Assembly (NCBI GenBank): GCA_946886255.1
Contig: CAMPIG010000143.1
Coordinates: 1 to 10,081 of the forward strand
DNA: 10,081 nucleotides
From: an uncultured Cellvibrio sp.
GTDB lineage: Bacteria; Pseudomonadota; Gammaproteobacteria; Pseudomonadales; Cellvibrionaceae
Direction: 5' to 3'
Shown one piece after another: positions 1-6,127 of this stretch (within the stretch, counting starts at the first letter, position 1; the number at the start of each line of letters is the position of its first letter). The notes under the pieces were generated by a model. That model saw nothing but the letters and a program-made list of their open reading frames with translations, was not told where the DNA came from and ran no database searches. Both the position numbers and the translations under genes were made by a program.

Positions 1-81
1 TTCCAGCAGTGAGGGTTGGGCGCTAATACGGGCAAGATCCAGGATCCAGATATGAGCTGTCTGTGAATCGATGGTGAGCAT
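1..81 (-). CDS. Partial 4'-phosphopantetheinyl transferase-like protein (N-terminus only)
   Basis: An open minus-strand frame of 27 codons runs from an ATG at 81 off the left edge. Its start contains AHIWILDLARI followed by SLLE. This resembles the opening strand of Sfp-type phosphopantetheinyl transferases, which typically read 'hvW.a.L' and then a helix leading to 'LLs.dE'. Such enzymes move phosphopantetheine from CoA to a conserved serine of carrier proteins. The rest of the gene, including the Mg-binding and WxxKEA-type motifs, lies outside the window, so the identity rests on a short N-terminus plus context: the AsbD-type carrier domain at 9154 needs such an enzyme. An AGGA lies 9 nt upstream of this ATG on the minus strand. 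An in-frame ATG at 159 would add 26 residues (rich in Pro, His and Arg), but its only purine run abuts the ATG, so 81 is preferred. It is divergent from the response regulator and shares its control region. Confidence 0.5.
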   Translation of the reverse strand, partial: MLTIDSQTAHIWILDLARISAQPSLLE

Positions 82-220
82 GGATATAGGTCCTGGGCGT
101 TTCGGTGCAAGCCGTCCGTCGGGGTGGTGAATTCTCCCATGTTCGACAGCGGCTGACATCCTTTCGTCACCGTAATTGCGAAGTTACTGAAAACGGCTGG
201 AATCGTCGTGCTTTAATCTA

Positions 221-239
221 AATAATAATAATTACCATT
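221..239. promoter_or_regulatory. Putative Fur box
   Basis: The site reads AATAATAATAATTACCATT and matches the classical 19-bp Fur consensus (three NATA/TAT hexamers) at about 13 of 19 positions by hand alignment. It abuts a candidate -35 element, so iron-loaded Fur bound here would block rightward transcription of the two-component pair, and possibly leftward transcription of the transferase-like gene. AT-rich triplet runs can mimic Fur sites, so this is only moderately supported. The siderophore context favours it. Confidence 0.45.
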
Positions 240-266
240 TGCGTTAATTTAATGGCTATGTACAAT
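239..266 (+). promoter_or_regulatory. Candidate sigma-70 promoter of the two-component operon
   Basis: TTGCGT at 239-244 and TACAAT at 261-266 are separated by 16 bp. The -10 element matches the consensus at five of six bases, while the -35 element matches at only three. Its overlap with the Fur-like site is the arrangement expected of an iron-repressed promoter. The predicted transcript would have a leader of about 100 nt containing the tandem repeats. Confidence 0.3.
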
Positions 267-320
267 CACCGGCGTCCCATGCCGATACACGTGGATTACG
301 TCAGATACACTTTTTTGGCC

Positions 321-360
321 GAGACTGGTTGAGCCAGATTGGTTGGCCTAGATTGGTTGG
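321..360 (+). repeat. Three short tandem repeats before the response regulator
   Basis: AGATTGGTTGG occurs at 336-346 and again at 350-360, a period of 14 bp. A diverged copy, GAGACTGGTTG, lies at 321-331. The last copy ends just before the AGGA ribosome binding site (363-366) of the gene at 371. OmpR-family regulators usually bind direct repeats, so these could be an autoregulatory operator. They could also be a simple slippage-derived repeat in the leader. Confidence 0.6.
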
Positions 361-370
361 ATAGGAACTC

Positions 371-1075
371 ATGTTGACCGCAGCGAATCGCAAGGCGCAT
401 ATCCTGATCGTTGAGGATGATCCCGCGCTCAATACCCAGGTAGCCGAATTGCTTCGGCAGCACGGTCACAGCACAGAACAGTGCTTCGACGGGCCAGGTG
501 GTTTGATGGCGGCCATCAGTCGTCGCTTTGATCTCATCTTGCTGGATGTGCTGTTGCCGCGTATGGATGGTTTTGCCGTTCTCAACAAGCTGCGCAAAAC
601 CCGCCAGACACCGGTGATGATGCTTACTGCCTGCGGTGCGGAAGAAGAACGCATCACCGGCTTCAGTAAAGGCGCCGACGATTTTGTGCCCAAGCCGTTT
701 AACTTTACCGAGCTGTTATTACGCATCGATGCGCTCTTGCGTCGTTCCATGGGGCTCACCGATTCACGCGCTGACATCGCTGAACTCTGTGTGGGACCGC
801 TGCGCCTTAATCGCCAGGCGCAAAATGTGTTGGTTAATGACACGCCGGTGGTGATTACGCCCATCCAGTTCAAATTATTGTGGATGTTGGTCAGTCATCA
901 GAACGAAACTCTTACCAAACCTTATTTGTATCAACTGGTGTTGGAGCGGGAATTCAGTTGCTATGACCGCAGCCTCGATATGCATCTGAGCCGCGTGCGC
1001 CGCAAATTAACCGAAGCGGGCCTCGCGCCGGATCGGCTGCAAACCATCCATGGCAAAGGCTATGCCTTTGTATGA
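371..1075 (+). CDS. OmpR/PhoB-family response regulator
   Basis: A 234-residue DNA-binding response regulator. The receiver domain covers about residues 10-123, with the acidic pair D16/D17, the phospho-acceptor D59 (in LLDVLLP), T86 and K108 (in VPKPF). The C-terminal winged-helix domain covers about 138-233, with the usual DRSLDMHLSRVRRKL recognition-helix region and an IHGKGYAF wing. All key residues are intact, so it should be phosphorylated by the kinase encoded next, whose ATG overlaps this stop codon. The start at 371 has AGGA 4 nt upstream. Its place in a siderophore locus and the Fur-like site upstream suggest a PfeR/PirR-like regulator of iron-siderophore genes. That role is inferred; the family assignment is firm. 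Confidence 0.93.
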   Translation: MLTAANRKAHILIVEDDPALNTQVAELLRQHGHSTEQCFDGPGGLMAAISRRFDLILLDVLLPRMDGFAVLNKLRKTRQTPVMMLTACGAEEERITGFSKGADDFVPKPFNFTELLLRIDALLRRSMGLTDSRADIAELCVGPLRLNRQAQNVLVNDTPVVITPIQFKLLWMLVSHQNETLTKPYLYQLVLEREFSCYDRSLDMHLSRVRRKLTEAGLAPDRLQTIHGKGYAFV

Positions 1076-2430
1076 ACAAGCGCTTGCTGTGGACCCTGTG
1101 TCTTACCATTGCAGCGGGCACGGTGGTGCTATACGGGATCATTAATTACCTGACGCGCAATACCGAAATGCAGATGAGTTTTATTGATCCTCAACATCAA
1201 CAAACCTTGTTGGACTACGGCGCGGAAGCGGAGCAGTTGTACCGCGCGGGGGATACCGGTGCGCTACGCGATTGGTTGCAGCAGTTGCAAATGCGCGAGC
1301 AAACCTGGGCTGCGGTGATTGCGGCAGATATTCAACCCCTGGCCGGCAGTGTGCTGGTGCCAGCTTTTTCTGAACGTTTTCGCCTCGGCCGCGATGTGGG
1401 TTGGAAAATCCATTTGTACTTCAAAGAAAATCCCGTGATGGATATTCCCTTCGCCGACGGGAAAACTTTTTTTGTCATTACCTTACCGCAACGCATGCGG
1501 CCCGGACAATATTGGAGTTACGCACAACTGCTGTTGCAGATCGCTTTACCACTGGCGGTGTTGATCAGCGTTAGCCTGGTGTTATACCGCCACCTGATGC
1601 AACCCTTGCGACAGCTGGAAAACGCGACGCGACAATTCAGTGAAGGCAACTTCGATGTGCGTGTACGTAATTGCCTGGGTTCGCGCAATGATGAGTTGGC
1701 GGCGCTGGCAGAAACCTTTGATCGTATGGCTGATCGCACGGGCAATTTAATCCTCACCCAACGACAATTGATTGCCGATCTCTCCCATGAATTACGCACA
1801 CCACTAACGCGTGTTGATATCGCGCTGCAATGCGCCGAACGCGAATTGGCCAAACCGGAAAAAACCTTTCAACGCATTGCACGGGAATCGCGCATCATGC
1901 GCACCCTGGTGGAGGATACTTTGACCTTGGCATGGCTGGAAAATGAAAAACCTGTGCTGGTGAAAGAGCATCTGGATCTGGTGGATTTATTAGACAGCGT
2001 TATTGAAGACGCGCGCTTTGAATTTCCCGCACAGCGCATTACTGCACAGCTGCCGTTGGAAGCACCTCTCGCGACCTGCTCCCGCTCATTGGGACAAGCG
2101 ATAGAAAATATTATCCGCAACGCCGCCAGCCATACGCCGCCCGATGGAATGATACATATCAATCTACAGGCGCAAAGCGATAACTGGTGCTTACTGATTG
2201 ATGACCAAGGGCCGGGTGTACCGCAGGAACATCTGGAAAATATATTTAAACCGTTCTTTCGTTTAACGCACGAAGATTGCGAACACCCAGGCTTCGGAAT
2301 TGGTTTGGCCTTGGCGCGGCGCCAGATAGAAGCCGCGAGCGGTCACATCCATGCACAGAACTTACCCCAAGGCGGATTGCAGATGGTCATCCTTTTGCCT
2401 ATGCCGGTTCGGAGCGTGATGGGGCTGTAA
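1072..2430 (+). CDS. Sensor histidine kinase, partner of the response regulator
   Basis: A 452-residue membrane sensor kinase. TM1 spans about residues 5-27. A periplasmic sensor region of roughly 120 residues (about 28-150) follows, then TM2 at about 152-173. A HAMP linker (about 174-228) leads to the dimerisation helix with phospho-acceptor H239 in DLSHELRTPLTR. The ATPase domain shows an N-box around N346/N350 (ENIIRNAASH), a G1 box DDQGPG (377-382) and a G2 box GFGIGL (407-412). The length and layout resemble PfeS/PirS kinases that respond to ferric siderophores in Pseudomonas. The ATG overlaps the response-regulator stop (ATGA), which implies translational coupling. The ligand cannot be read from the sequence. 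Ferric petrobactin or a related catecholate is a context-based guess. Confidence 0.93.
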   Translation: MNKRLLWTLCLTIAAGTVVLYGIINYLTRNTEMQMSFIDPQHQQTLLDYGAEAEQLYRAGDTGALRDWLQQLQMREQTWAAVIAADIQPLAGSVLVPAFSERFRLGRDVGWKIHLYFKENPVMDIPFADGKTFFVITLPQRMRPGQYWSYAQLLLQIALPLAVLISVSLVLYRHLMQPLRQLENATRQFSEGNFDVRVRNCLGSRNDELAALAETFDRMADRTGNLILTQRQLIADLSHELRTPLTRVDIALQCAERELAKPEKTFQRIARESRIMRTLVEDTLTLAWLENEKPVLVKEHLDLVDLLDSVIEDARFEFPAQRITAQLPLEAPLATCSRSLGQAIENIIRNAASHTPPDGMIHINLQAQSDNWCLLIDDQGPGVPQEHLENIFKPFFRLTHEDCEHPGFGIGLALARRQIEAASGHIHAQNLPQGGLQMVILLPMPVRSVMGL

Positions 2431-2445
2431 CATTTGTAACAACAC

Positions 2446-2475
2446 TTCACAGTTCGTTGCGTTGAAAAATAGAAT
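2446..2475 (+). promoter_or_regulatory. Candidate promoter for the DUF2218-MATE gene pair
   Basis: TTCACA at 2446-2451 and TAGAAT at 2470-2475 are 18 bp apart, each one mismatch from the sigma-70 hexamers. The site lies in the 92-nt gap after the kinase gene. No clear intrinsic terminator separates them, so read-through from the kinase operon is also possible. No Fur-like site was seen in this gap. Confidence 0.3.
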
Positions 2476-2522
2476 CGGCGGCTGTCACTCTTGAGTAAAC
2501 GCATCATGTGGAGAAACGCGTT

Positions 2523-2804
2523 ATGTTTGAACGTCAGGCACAGGTAACGACCGCCAGGGCACAACATTACCTCTACCAAATGTGTAAGCATTTCAGCCAT
2601 AAAATTGCCGCGCAGTGGGATGAGCAATCCGGCAATCTGAATTTCGGTATCGGCCAATGTCGATTGCACGCTGAAGCAGAGGTATTGCTGGTTTATTGTG
2701 AAGCGGAAGATGCGGATAATTTGCATGAACTCATGGATGTCATCAAGCGCCATTTTGATCGTTTTGCGCATAAAGAATCCTGCGAATTAATCTGGGCGCA
2801 CTAA
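2523..2804 (+). CDS. DUF2218 family protein
   Basis: A 93-residue cytosolic-looking protein with no signal peptide or membrane segment. It matches the DUF2218 pattern over its full length: an 'a.v.T..A..YL.qmCKHF.HK' N-terminus (AQHYLYQMCKHFSHK), a central 'G.c.l.a...l' strand (GIGQCRLHAE), and an 'HFDRFAHKE...W' C-terminus. The family is often found beside siderophore uptake or export genes. Its biochemical function is not established; the conserved Cys, His and Lys residues of CKHFSHK could bind a ligand or metal. The ATG at 2523 is chosen because GGAG (2510-2513) sits 9 nt before it and because the family starts here. A GTG at 2508 would add five residues but would lie on that ribosome site. 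The MATE gene follows after 15 nt. Confidence 0.85.
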   Translation: MFERQAQVTTARAQHYLYQMCKHFSHKIAAQWDEQSGNLNFGIGQCRLHAEAEVLLVYCEAEDADNLHELMDVIKRHFDRFAHKESCELIWAH

Positions 2805-2819
2805 TATAAGGATTATTTT

Positions 2820-4190
2820 TTGACACATGCTTCGTCCGATCGCATCCTCAGTGGTGCTGTTACCCCGACATTTTTTTATTTTGTCATTCCCTCTATTGCC
2901 GCCTTGCTGGCGTTGACGACGGCCAACCTGGTAGACGGTTTATTCATCGGTAATTTTGTCGGTGCCGAGGCCTTGGCGGCGATTAATTTTTTGATTCCCT
3001 ATCTTGCGTTGGTCTTTGGCATGGCGTTGATGCTGGCCATCGGCGGATCGGTACGCGCAGGTAAATTTCTGGGAGAAAAGAATTCGCAAGCTGCATCGGC
3101 TACCTTCAGCAAGTGCATTATCACGGTGGTTATTTTTGCGTTGGTGATGGCAAACATCAACCTGTTGTTCAGCCGCTGGATTTTTTCAGCGCTGGGTGCA
3201 CCTGAATCACTCCATCCGTTGATGCGCGAATACTTTCATATCACTGCCTGTTTCCTGCCAGCGCAATTGTTGTCGGTGGTATTGTATTACTTTATTCGCG
3301 CGGACGGTAAACCGGTCATGGCCACCGTCGCGCTGACCAGCGGCGCACTGGGCAATATACTATTGGACGCGTTGTTCATTGGCTATTTTCAATGGGGCAT
3401 TGCCGGTGCGGCTTGGGCTACTGGTATGTCGCAGTTGCTGCAACTCAGTATTTTATGTTGCTATTTCTGGCAACCTTTACGCCGCTTGCACTTCCAATTA
3501 CGGCAAACACAGTGGACGGAAGTGACGCAAGCCGCGTTTAACGGTATTTCGGAATTTGTTAACGAGATGTCCGGCGGTTTGGTAATCCTGCTGGTGAACT
3601 GGTTGCTGGTGACGCGTATCGGTGTGGATGGCGTATCGGCTTTTACAGTGATTAACTACAGCCTGTTCGCCAGCTTGATGATTTTTTACGGCATTGCTGA
3701 CGCCATGCAATTATTGGTGGCGCAAAATTTCGGTGCGCGTCAGGTGCAACGTATTCGTCATTTTATGTTCACCTCTGTCGCGGCGATATTAACATTGGGT
3801 GGTGTGCTAATTGCGTTGCTATTGGGTGGGAGGGTGCACTGGATTGGCTGGTTTGTCAGCGCTCACGAAACGGCGGTGATAACCTTGGCCGCCGATTTTA
3901 TTCTGGTTATCTGGCCGATTTTTTTAGTGAATGGCTTGAATGTGCTTTTATCGTCCTATCTCACGGCCATTCACCGACCTGCATCCTCCGCCACTATCGC
4001 ATTATTGCGCAGCCTGATTTTGCCGATCAGTTTGTTGATGTTGCTGTCCTGGTGGCTGCCTGATTATTCATTGTTGATTGCCTTGCCGCTGGCGGAGTGG
4101 CTGACATTTCTGGTTGCGCTTTTGCTTTTTTTTCGCTTTAAGCCTGCTGCGTTATCTACCGCTGAGGAATCGATTTCATCTCGCTGCTGA
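2820..4190 (+). CDS. MATE-family efflux transporter
   Basis: A 456-residue inner-membrane protein with about twelve hydrophobic segments, the usual MATE length. Typical elements are LVDGLFIGNFVGAEALAA in the first repeat, RADGKPVMATVALTSGALGN (161-180) with LLDALFI after it, GIAGAAWATGMSQ (193-205), and QNFGA (302-306) in the second half. MATE proteins export organic molecules using Na+ or H+ gradients. The overall look is closer to the MepA-like branch than to DinF. Translation must start at TTG 2820: AAGGA at 2808-2812 is 7 nt upstream, the first helix begins near residue 17, and the next Met is at about 68. Its place between a DUF2218 gene and the siderophore genes makes it a candidate exporter of the newly made siderophore. 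The family is secure; the substrate is inferred. Confidence 0.92.
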   Translation: MTHASSDRILSGAVTPTFFYFVIPSIAALLALTTANLVDGLFIGNFVGAEALAAINFLIPYLALVFGMALMLAIGGSVRAGKFLGEKNSQAASATFSKCIITVVIFALVMANINLLFSRWIFSALGAPESLHPLMREYFHITACFLPAQLLSVVLYYFIRADGKPVMATVALTSGALGNILLDALFIGYFQWGIAGAAWATGMSQLLQLSILCCYFWQPLRRLHFQLRQTQWTEVTQAAFNGISEFVNEMSGGLVILLVNWLLVTRIGVDGVSAFTVINYSLFASLMIFYGIADAMQLLVAQNFGARQVQRIRHFMFTSVAAILTLGGVLIALLLGGRVHWIGWFVSAHETAVITLAADFILVIWPIFLVNGLNVLLSSYLTAIHRPASSATIALLRSLILPISLLMLLSWWLPDYSLLIALPLAEWLTFLVALLLFFRFKPAALSTAEESISSRC

Positions 4191-4239
4191 TCATGGCGCA
4201 TTGATCTTCGTAAACGTAACAGTTGTAAAACTGATTGAA

Positions 4240-4258
4240 GCTGAGATCCATTCTCATT
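4240..4258. promoter_or_regulatory. Putative Fur box controlling asbA
   Basis: The site ends in a perfect ATTCTCATT half (4250-4258). Its left half (4240-4248) matches the inverted complement AATGAGAAT at five of nine positions, so 14 of 18 half-site bases fit. It lies between a possible -35 TTGAAG (4235-4240) and a poor -10 TAACTT (4258-4263) with 17-bp spacing. Fur binding here would cover the promoter and repress asbABC and the downstream fusion gene when iron is ample. The Fur match is better supported than the exact promoter hexamers. Confidence 0.55.
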
Positions 4259-4316
4259 AACTTCATGGCTCTTCCTCGACAAGATCGCGGACCGGCAACG
4301 GAAATCATGCAGCAAT

Positions 4317-4321
4317 GGTGA
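4317..4321 (+). promoter_or_regulatory. Ribosome binding site fixing the asbA start
   Basis: GGTGA lies 3 nt before the ATG at 4325. It pairs with the 5' part of the anti-Shine-Dalgarno sequence, which gives the same aligned spacing as a normal GGAGG. An in-frame TGA at 4319-4321 excludes any longer start. Confidence 0.55.
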
Positions 4322-4324
4322 GCT

Positions 4325-6127
4325 ATGAGTCAGTCGTGCAGTGAGATTGCAGAACACGCATCCTTTCAGGCATTTATCAATGGTTACTTGCGTGAAGTTG
4401 ATGGGGGTGTCTGGCACAACGCGCGGCAATGGTACTCGCGGCATTCCCACCTGACTCGCGTGTCCGCCGAACACATTATCGAATTGGCGTTAACGCATCA
4501 GAAAATCCACCTTGCGCTGGTGGTGGATTATTCATCGTTGGTGGGGCGTCATCGCATCAGCGCTGTGGCGATACAGCAGGCGAATGAATGCTGGCAGCCA
4601 ATCGATTTTTTTCCTGCTTTATTATTTTTAATCAACGAGATCTACACCAACGCGGGAAAATCCTCGCCGGCATTAAAAGAAAAACATATTGAATTGATCT
4701 TGCGGATAACTTCCAGTTTGCAATTGATGACGCGCTATCTGCAAACGCGACAGGCGGACAACCGTTTGCTGGGTGACCGGTTTATTGAATCCGAACAATC
4801 GCTGCTCTATGGGCATTGGCTACATCCCACACCCAAGAGCCGGCAGGGGATGGCGGACTGGTTGCAAGGTTGCTACTCCCCCGAAATGGGCGGCAGATTT
4901 CAATTGCATTATTTCGCCGTAAAACGTTGTTATATCGAACAGGATTCTATTGCTGAACAGAGTGCAGAATGTATTTTGCGCAGTGCATTGGGCAGCGAGG
5001 CGCCGACAATCTCCGATGACTATGTTGTTGTGCCGGCTCATCCCTTGCAGGCACAGTGGATGTTGCATCAGGACTATATCCGGCAAGCCATCGCCGCAGG
5101 ATCAATGCACGACTTGGGACGATTGGGGTTGCACTTTACGGCCACCTCTTCCGTGCGCACTGTGTATTCCGAACACTGGCAGTGGATGCTTAAATTTTCC
5201 ATCCCGGTAAAAATTACTAATTCGCTCCGCTTGAATCACTATCCCGAGTTAGTCGCAGGCAAGGTGATGGCAAGCTTGTTGCGCCGCTGTGGCTTTGTAG
5301 AAAAATATCCGCAATTCCGCATCATTGATGATCCGGCCTATCTGACCGTGCATCTGCCCGGACAAGTGGAAACCGGTTTTGAATTAATCATTCGCTCCAA
5401 TCCTTTTCTTGAAAACCAGGACACCGGTGTGCATTCCATTGCTGCGCTGGTACAAGACCCGCTGCCCGGTTTTCAATCGCGTTTAGCCATATTGATTGAC
5501 ACCTTGGCCACTAAAGAAAAACGCAACTCGTCACCGGTCGCGCGAGACTGGTTTGAGCGGTATCTGGAATGCGCCGTGGTGCCATTAATTTTATTGTATG
5601 AAGAGCAGGGCGTTGCTTTGGAAGCGCATCAGCAAAACAGTCTGCTGGATGTGAAAAGCGGTTACCCGACAACCTATTTCTATCGCGATAACCAGGGATT
5701 TTATTTATCACCGAGCCATCGGGATTCCCTGGCGACTATCGAGCCGAGCGTTCGAGAAACCGCGGAACTTTTTTACGACGACGACATGATCTGTGATCGT
5801 TTTTCTTACTACCTGATCATCAACCAACTGTATTCGGTGATTCACCGTTTGGGTGCTGATCTCATTATTAACGAATCGGTATTGCTGGCCTGTGTGCGCC
5901 GCCGCTTGTGCGTTCTGGAGAAACAATTACACGGCACCGGTAAAAAATTTGTACAAGGTTTATTACAAAAAGAGGCGATTCCCTGCAAAGCCAATCTGCT
6001 AACGCGGCTCCACGATATTGATGAGCTGACCGCAGAATTGGAACTGGCCGTTTACACGCACATCAAGAATCCATTGGCGAAAACCGGGGGCGTTGCGAAT
6101 ACGGAGGTGGATTATGAGGTGGCATGA
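4325..6127 (+). CDS. asbA: AsbA-like NIS synthetase (IucA/IucC family)
   Basis: A 600-residue NRPS-independent siderophore synthetase. In petrobactin assembly AsbA uses ATP to activate a citrate carboxylate as the acyl-adenylate and joins it to spermidine in the cytoplasm. The N-terminus (EIAEHASFQAF, then YLRE) matches B. anthracis AsbA. IucA/IucC family motifs include ESEQSLLYGHWLHPTPKSRQ (155-174), the HPLQAQW segment (239-245), TSSVRT (274-279), KFSIPVKITNS (290-300), the C-terminal EAHQQN (433-438) and YFYRDNQGFY (451-460). The last two belong to the FhuF-like C-terminal part. The length equals that of family members and no key segment is missing. It is the first gene of a tight run, preceded by a Fur-like site. 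Family membership is certain. The AsbA assignment rests on gene order plus recalled similarity, and the polyamine substrate is inferred. Confidence 0.9.
   Translation: MSQSCSEIAEHASFQAFINGYLREVDGGVWHNARQWYSRHSHLTRVSAEHIIELALTHQKIHLALVVDYSSLVGRHRISAVAIQQANECWQPIDFFPALLFLINEIYTNAGKSSPALKEKHIELILRITSSLQLMTRYLQTRQADNRLLGDRFIESEQSLLYGHWLHPTPKSRQGMADWLQGCYSPEMGGRFQLHYFAVKRCYIEQDSIAEQSAECILRSALGSEAPTISDDYVVVPAHPLQAQWMLHQDYIRQAIAAGSMHDLGRLGLHFTATSSVRTVYSEHWQWMLKFSIPVKITNSLRLNHYPELVAGKVMASLLRRCGFVEKYPQFRIIDDPAYLTVHLPGQVETGFELIIRSNPFLENQDTGVHSIAALVQDPLPGFQSRLAILIDTLATKEKRNSSPVARDWFERYLECAVVPLILLYEEQGVALEAHQQNSLLDVKSGYPTTYFYRDNQGFYLSPSHRDSLATIEPSVRETAELFYDDDMICDRFSYYLIINQLYSVIHRLGADLIINESVLLACVRRRLCVLEKQLHGTGKKFVQGLLQKEAIPCKANLLTRLHDIDELTAELELAVYTHIKNPLAKTGGVANTEVDYEVA
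6103..6107 (+). promoter_or_regulatory. Strong ribosome binding site of asbB inside asbA
   Basis: GGAGG lies 6 nt before the ATG at 6114. It decides the asbB start over an upstream in-frame TTG at 6093, and shows that asbB has its own strong initiation site within the asbA coding end. Confidence 0.8.

Larger units (their letters stand above)
82..370. other. Divergent intergenic control region
   Basis: This 289-bp stretch separates the minus-strand transferase-like gene from the response regulator. It holds an AT-rich Fur-box-like site near 221-239, a candidate rightward promoter at 239-266, and tandem repeats at 321-360 just before the response-regulator start. Part of it (82-159) could be coding if the upstream ATG of the minus-strand gene is used. 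No convincing leftward promoter, RNA gene or terminator was seen. Confidence 0.6.
4191..4324. other. Intergenic region before the siderophore biosynthesis genes
   Basis: This 134-nt gap contains a Fur-box-like site, a weak candidate promoter and a short open frame that ends just before asbA. A five-base stem (4189-4193 with 4202-4206) at the end of the MATE gene lacks a T-tract, so no intrinsic terminator is called. Confidence 0.6.

Noticed and set aside
321..360. Short repeats as a CRISPR array
   Set aside because: The units are about 11 bp with 3-4 bp between them, far too short for CRISPR repeats and spacers.
466..873. 135-codon open frame on the minus strand
   Set aside because: It lies inside the response-regulator gene, whose domains are fully intact. 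The translated sequence is low in recognisable structure and rich in Ser and Arg, as expected of a shadow frame.
2343..2771. 142-codon minus-strand open frame across the kinase end and DUF2218
   Set aside because: It is antisense to two well-supported genes, shows no family motif and has no convincing ribosome site.
4189..4206. Small inverted repeat (GATCA/TGATC) after the MATE gene as a terminator
   Set aside because: The stem is only five pairs, overlaps the stop codon and has no T-tract.
6093..6113. Upstream TTG start for asbB
   Set aside because: It would add seven basic residues (MRIRRWI) and place the strong GGAGG inside the coding region. The ATG at 6114 has ideal spacing.
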